DNA of 64,000 nucleotides from Bittarella massiliensis (ex Durand et al. 2017) (GTDB lineage Bacteria > Bacillota > Clostridia > Oscillospirales > Ruminococcaceae). A program made the position numbers and the translations under genes. Under the pieces are notes generated by a model. The model was not told where the DNA came from and searched no databases. It worked only from the letters and a program-made list of their open reading frames with translations. Location: contig NZ_JABFCL010000010.1 of assembly GCF_017566145.1 (NCBI RefSeq), positions 1 to 64,000 on the forward strand, read 5' to 3'. How positions within the stretch are numbered: position 1 is the first letter of the stretch; each line of letters starts with the position of its first letter. This document shows positions 60,850-64,000 of the stretch, piece by piece.

Positions 60850-60906
60850 ACAGACAAACACGCCGCTGCGGATTGACGGCGTTATTGATTGAAGGAGGAA
60901 CAAAAC

Positions 60907-61347
60907 ATGACTGAGAACAAAAAGAGAATCGCATACAAGCCGGTGCTTGATTTCGATGGCGGGCTTACCGCCGACCACATTTTGAACATCGACGACGACA
61001 TGAGGGCTGAGGGCGTGCCCGTTGCCTATGTCGACGACGACATCGAGAAGAAGTTCAAAGACGCAGATACCATCTGCTTGAATCCCCGCCCTGTACGTGA
61101 ACAGCTGGAGGCGGCGTTCGGACAAAACGTCGACGACATGGACTTCGAGGCGTCAGAGCTCGACGCGTACTATGAGCTGGTAGACGATTGCGAAACCGAC
61201 GACGTGGTCGAGGAGAACTTGATTGTGCTCGAACAGAAGGCAATCGCGGCAGGGTTCGAGATTGTCGAGCGCGACCTCGAGGCAGAGTACGAAGCGAAAG
61301 AAGCTGCGAAAAAGGCGCAAGGAGGCAGCGTGGTGAATGGCAAATAA
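60907..61347 (+). CDS. Acidic protein upstream of the recombinase
   Basis: A 146-residue, strongly acidic protein (many D/E in ILNIDDDM, YVDDDIEKK, ELVDDCETDDVVEENL) behind AAGGAGGAAC. Its last 11 bases overlap the recombinase start. No family recognised. Position suggests a recombination directionality factor or another recombinase partner, which is inference only. Confidence 0.65.
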   Translation: MTENKKRIAYKPVLDFDGGLTADHILNIDDDMRAEGVPVAYVDDDIEKKFKDADTICLNPRPVREQLEAAFGQNVDDMDFEASELDAYYELVDDCETDDVVEENLIVLEQKAIAAGFEIVERDLEAEYEAKEAAKKAQGGSVVNGK

Positions 61348-63106
61348 AAGGAAGACCTGCTTCATATACGTGCGCGTGTCCACGAAGATGCAGGCAGAGC
61401 AAGGCGAGTCAATCGACGCGCAGCTCTACGAGCTGGAGCGCTATGCGAAGCTCAACGACATGCACGTGCTCGGCACGTACATCGACGACGGATACTCCGG
61501 CAAGAGCATCACGGGTCGCCCTCACTTCCAGGAGATGCTGGAGGCGATAAAATCCGGCACCTGCGTCGATTACATCCTCGTGTTCAAGCTGAGCCGTTTC
61601 GGACGAAACGCCGCCGACTCGCTCAACTCCCTGCAACTCATGCAGGACTACGGCACGAACCTCATATGCGTGAAGGACGGCATCAACTCCGAGGCGCAGA
61701 TGGGCAAGATGATGATTGCCTTCCTGGCGGCGTTCGCGGAGATGGAACGCGAGAACATCATCGTGCAGACGTCTGCGGGACGCGAGCAGAAGGCCCGCGA
61801 GGGCAAATGGAACGGAGGGCAGGCCCCCTTCGGATACAAGCTCGTCAAGGACGAGAAAGGCGACGGCCACCTGGAGATTGACGAGGCCGAGGCCGAGGTG
61901 GTCCGCCTCATCTTCAAGATGTACACCAAGACCACCAAGGGAAGCCACGTCATCGCACGCGAGCTGAACGCCAAGGGCTACCGCAAGAAGGTGCGAGGGA
62001 ACGGCAAGTACGAGTTCTTCGCGCCGGGCACCATCAAGAACATGCTTCGCAACCCGGTGTACGCCGGCCTCATAGCCTTCGGGCGTCGTCGCATGGAGCT
62101 CGTCAAGGGCACGCGCAACGAGTACAAGCCGGTGGCGCAGAAGAATTTCGACATCTACGAGGGAGAGCACGCGGCCATCATCGACATGGCGACGTGGGAG
62201 GCGACGAAGGAGCGACTCGCCAGAGACTCCAGACCGTTCCCGGAGCCCAACCCCGACGCCCACGTGCACCTTCTCACGGGCATGCTGCGCTGTCCCGTCT
62301 GCGGGCGCGCGATGGTGTCCAACGTGACGCCGTCGAAGTACGTCAAGAAGGACGGAACGCTCGGCAAGTCCACCTATGCGTACACGTGCAAGTACAGCAA
62401 GAAGCACTTCGGGCCCGACTGCACGTTCACGAGGCAGTACAGCCAGTCGTACATCGACAAGGAGGTCATCGAGCTGGTGAAGCGCGCGGCGCACTCCGAG
62501 GTCTTCTACGAGAGGCTGCGCGAGGAGCTGGACGACTCCACCGACATCGAGAAGCTGGAGGCCGACGTCGAGCGCATCCGCAAGGCCATAGCGAACAACG
62601 AGGCGGCGCGGCGCATGCTGTCGCGCAAGCTGGACGCGCTGGATGCGGGCGACAAGAACTACGAGCGCAAGTACGAGGACATGCAGGAGCGACTCGACAG
62701 GCTGTACGACGAGTGCGGAGAGATGGACGACGAGCTGTACAACGCCGAGGCAATGCTGGAGAGCGCGCAGGAGAACCGATTCACGACCAAGACCGTGTAC
62801 GAGATGCTCGACGAGTTCCAGGAGAACTTCGACGGGTACGACCCGCAGAAGCAGAAGGAAATCCTGTGCAGCATCATCGACAGCATAGAGATTAAGCCGG
62901 ACGCGAACGTCAAGAAAGGCGACTTCATAGTGAAGCGCGTGACGTTCAAGTGCCCCGTGTCGTTCTATCGCGGCATGACCGAGGAGATGCAGGAACAGCT
63001 GGGCATCGAGACCTTCGAGCGCCTCGAGACCACGGAGTACGTCCGCGAGGAAAATTCTCGGGACGGGCAACATACAGTCGAGTGCATCTGCCTGTTGGAG
63101 CGGTGA
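61337..63106 (+). CDS. Large serine recombinase (integrase), 3' end altered by integration
   Basis: A 589-residue integrase. The resolvase domain has the nucleophile in YVRVST (Ser 15), KLSRFGRN and ENIIVQT-type helix; the recombinase domain (about 160-290) and zinc ribbon (CPVCGRAM ... CKYSKKHFGPDC) follow, then a coiled coil (about 400-475) and a beta end. Its last seven codons (63083-63103) and stop are host sequence from the old rlmD end. In the circular phage the frame would instead continue into the tail now at 31895-32239, giving 696 residues. Confidence 0.92.
   Translation: MANKRKTCFIYVRVSTKMQAEQGESIDAQLYELERYAKLNDMHVLGTYIDDGYSGKSITGRPHFQEMLEAIKSGTCVDYILVFKLSRFGRNAADSLNSLQLMQDYGTNLICVKDGINSEAQMGKMMIAFLAAFAEMERENIIVQTSAGREQKAREGKWNGGQAPFGYKLVKDEKGDGHLEIDEAEAEVVRLIFKMYTKTTKGSHVIARELNAKGYRKKVRGNGKYEFFAPGTIKNMLRNPVYAGLIAFGRRRMELVKGTRNEYKPVAQKNFDIYEGEHAAIIDMATWEATKERLARDSRPFPEPNPDAHVHLLTGMLRCPVCGRAMVSNVTPSKYVKKDGTLGKSTYAYTCKYSKKHFGPDCTFTRQYSQSYIDKEVIELVKRAAHSEVFYERLREELDDSTDIEKLEADVERIRKAIANNEAARRMLSRKLDALDAGDKNYERKYEDMQERLDRLYDECGEMDDELYNAEAMLESAQENRFTTKTVYEMLDEFQENFDGYDPQKQKEILCSIIDSIEIKPDANVKKGDFIVKRVTFKCPVSFYRGMTEEMQEQLGIETFERLETTEYVREENSRDGQHTVECICLLER
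63055..63106 (+). other. attR (phage P half, GA core, host B' half)
   Basis: The phage half-site is 63055-63079, the central GA is 63080-63081, and the host sequence from 63082 reads ECICLLER and a stop, the expected end of an RlmD protein. Confidence 0.85.
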
Positions 63107-63189
63107 GGGAACCGCCGGCGCGGAGTGCCGGCAGTCCCCCCCGGCCGGCAGCGGCCCAGCACTGACAAATTTTAGGAGGATTTCTCTCA

Positions 63190-63669
63190 ATGCTGAAGAA
63201 GTATCTGCTCATCTTTTTGATCTCCATGGTTCCGGTGGTGGAACTGCGGGGGGCCATCCCCTACTCCCAGTTGATGGGGCTGCCCCTCCTCCCCTCTTAC
63301 ATCGTCTGCATCATCGGCAACATGTTGCCGGTGCCCTTCATCTACCTCTTCGCCCGCAAGGTGTTGGAGTGGGGCTCCACCAAGCCGGTGATCGGCAAAC
63401 TCTTCTCCTGGTTTTTGCGCAAGGGGGAGCGGGGCGGCCAAAAGCTGCAGGCCAAGGCCGGCCGCGGCCTCTTTGTGGCCCTGCTCCTCTTTGTGGGCAT
63501 CCCCCTGCCCGGCACCGGCGCCTGGACCGGCACCCTGGCCGCCAGCCTGCTGGACTTCGACTTCAAATCCAGCGTCCTCGCCGTCATGGGTGGGGTGCTG
63601 ATGGCCGGCGTCATCATGGGCCTGGCCAGCGCCGGGCTGCTGGGGGCCTTCGGCTTCCTCGCCGCCTAA
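63190..63669 (+). CDS. COG2426 small multidrug export family protein
   Basis: A 159-residue membrane protein with about four helices and the family pattern MVPVVELRGAIPYS near the start and GIPLPGTGAWTGTLAA later. Host codon use. ATG 63190 follows TAGGAGG. In the uninterrupted chromosome it would follow rlmD by about 80 bases. Substrate is unknown despite the family name. Confidence 0.88.
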   Translation: MLKKYLLIFLISMVPVVELRGAIPYSQLMGLPLLPSYIVCIIGNMLPVPFIYLFARKVLEWGSTKPVIGKLFSWFLRKGERGGQKLQAKAGRGLFVALLLFVGIPLPGTGAWTGTLAASLLDFDFKSSVLAVMGGVLMAGVIMGLASAGLLGAFGFLAA

Positions 63670-63678
63670 AAACCGCGC

Positions 63679-63714
63679 GAAAGTGCCGTCCCCCGGCAGG
63701 GGGCGGCACTTTCG
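63679..63714 (+). terminator. Terminator
   Basis: GAAAGTGCCG pairs with CGGCACTTTC, with an inner CCCCC/GGGGG stem. Confidence 0.8.
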
Positions 63715-63745
63715 TCCGTCAAGTTGTAAAAAGGAGGGAGAACAG

Positions 63746-64000
63746 ATGCAAACGCCCCGCCCCGCCGCCCTCTCCGGCTTTGGCCTCAAGTGGATCGCCG
63801 TCTGCACCATGTTCGCCGACCACGTCGGGGCCGCCATCCTGGAGCCGGTCTTCCTCCTCCCCCTCTACGGCCTCTACGAGGGCGGGGGCGCAGGCCTCCC
63901 CGGCTGGTACGAACCCCTGCTCCTGGCGAATATGGCGCTGCGCGCCGTCGGGCGGCTGGCCTTCCCCCTCTTCTGCTTTTTGCTGGCAGAGGGGTTTTGC
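63746..64000 (+). CDS. TraX-family membrane protein, cut by the window end
   Basis: The first 85 residues of a membrane protein. GLKWIAVCTMFADHVGAAI and RAVGRLAFPLFCFLLAEGF are the family's start (TraX, pilin acetylase-like acyltransferases, often chromosomal in Firmicutes and not linked to conjugation). ATG 63746 follows AAGGAGGG. Confidence 0.85.
   Translation, partial: MQTPRPAALSGFGLKWIAVCTMFADHVGAAILEPVFLLPLYGLYEGGGAGLPGWYEPLLLANMALRAVGRLAFPLFCFLLAEGFC

Larger units (their letters stand above)
31892..63081 (+). mobile_element. Integrated siphovirus with serine recombinase and MobV relaxase (about 31.2 kb)
   Basis: A complete compact prophage. It is bounded by the reconstructed attachment sites in an rlmD gene, and has replication, mobilisation, head, tail, lysis, regulation and integration genes. 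Codon use changes sharply at both ends (host GCC/CCC/CTC; phage GCG/CCG/AAG/GAG). Streptococcal phage m46.1 and some ICEs are known to integrate in a 23S rRNA uracil methyltransferase gene with serine recombinases, so the target type has precedent. No structural gene looks broken, so it may still be active. Confidence 0.95.

Noticed and set aside
31909..63064. GTCCCGAGAA / TTCTCGGGAC as terminal inverted repeats of a transposon
   Set aside because: They are the outer parts of the two attP half-sites and become a dyad only in the circle; the element has a serine recombinase and no DDE transposase.
31901..63093. TGCCT as the crossover core
   Set aside because: TGCCT occurs at both junctions in the same register, but the dyad of the reconstructed attP is centred on GA nine bases earlier, which also gives the better half-site match.
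63746..64000. TraX-like gene as part of a conjugative element
   Set aside because: It lies outside attR, has host codon use, and TraX homologues are common chromosomal genes in Firmicutes.

Overview
The window is a GC-rich Firmicutes (Clostridia) chromosome carrying one complete integrated phage of about 31.2 kb. An Oscillospiraceae/Ruminococcaceae-type host is suggested by the DUF4364 protein, the feoA/feoB/DtxR locus, the eukaryotic-type glycogen branching enzyme, two RlmD-type methyltransferases and heavy CCC/GCC/CTC codon use. This placement is inferred from gene content and codon use; no rRNA gene is present to test it.

Host part, 1-31,891: a dispersed repeat; a DUF4364 protein; a DtxR-type regulator facing feoA-feoB; a minus-strand block of response regulator, histidine kinase, ABC ATPase and two permeases (antimicrobial-peptide-resistance type) whose two promoters share a nearly identical operator; a branching enzyme; a MoxR/DUF58/transglutaminase operon; a GNAT-YoaP fusion; a first RlmD; two cyclic-di-GMP proteins; small membrane proteins; two aminoglycoside-modifying-enzyme homologues; an alpha/beta hydrolase; an alkaline-phosphatase-superfamily hydrolase; and a second RlmD gene, the phage target. 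Host sequence resumes at about 63,080 with the last codons of that gene, a COG2426 exporter and a truncated TraX-like gene.

Phage part, about 31,892-63,081: in order, a terminator; an early promoter with an operator; an untranslated leader with an rRNA-like boxA motif and a very large terminator; two small proteins; an SF3 helicase; a helically phased array of about 19 TGGYCA hexamers; an ArpU-like regulator; a hairpin resembling an oriT; a MobV relaxase; a 300-bp AT-rich block; tandem late promoters; a full siphovirus head-tail module (with a -1 frameshift for the tail chaperone and a collagen-like fibre); a lysis cassette; a second copy of the AT-rich block; a minus-strand lipoprotein; a small HTH regulator behind an operator matching the early one; an acidic protein; and a large serine recombinase.

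The main result is the attachment site. Joining the two phage ends gives a 52-bp attP with two 25-bp inverted half-sites (20/25 identical) around a central GA. It lies inside the recombinase reading frame. Integration is in frame on both sides: a ~114-residue C-terminal tail that belongs to the recombinase in the circular phage is moved onto the host RlmD, and the recombinase is cut back to 589 residues ending in the host gene's own last codons. Integration therefore changes the protein products of both the phage integrase gene and the host gene. With its relaxase and oriT-like hairpin, the element looks like a phage that may also be mobilisable by conjugation.
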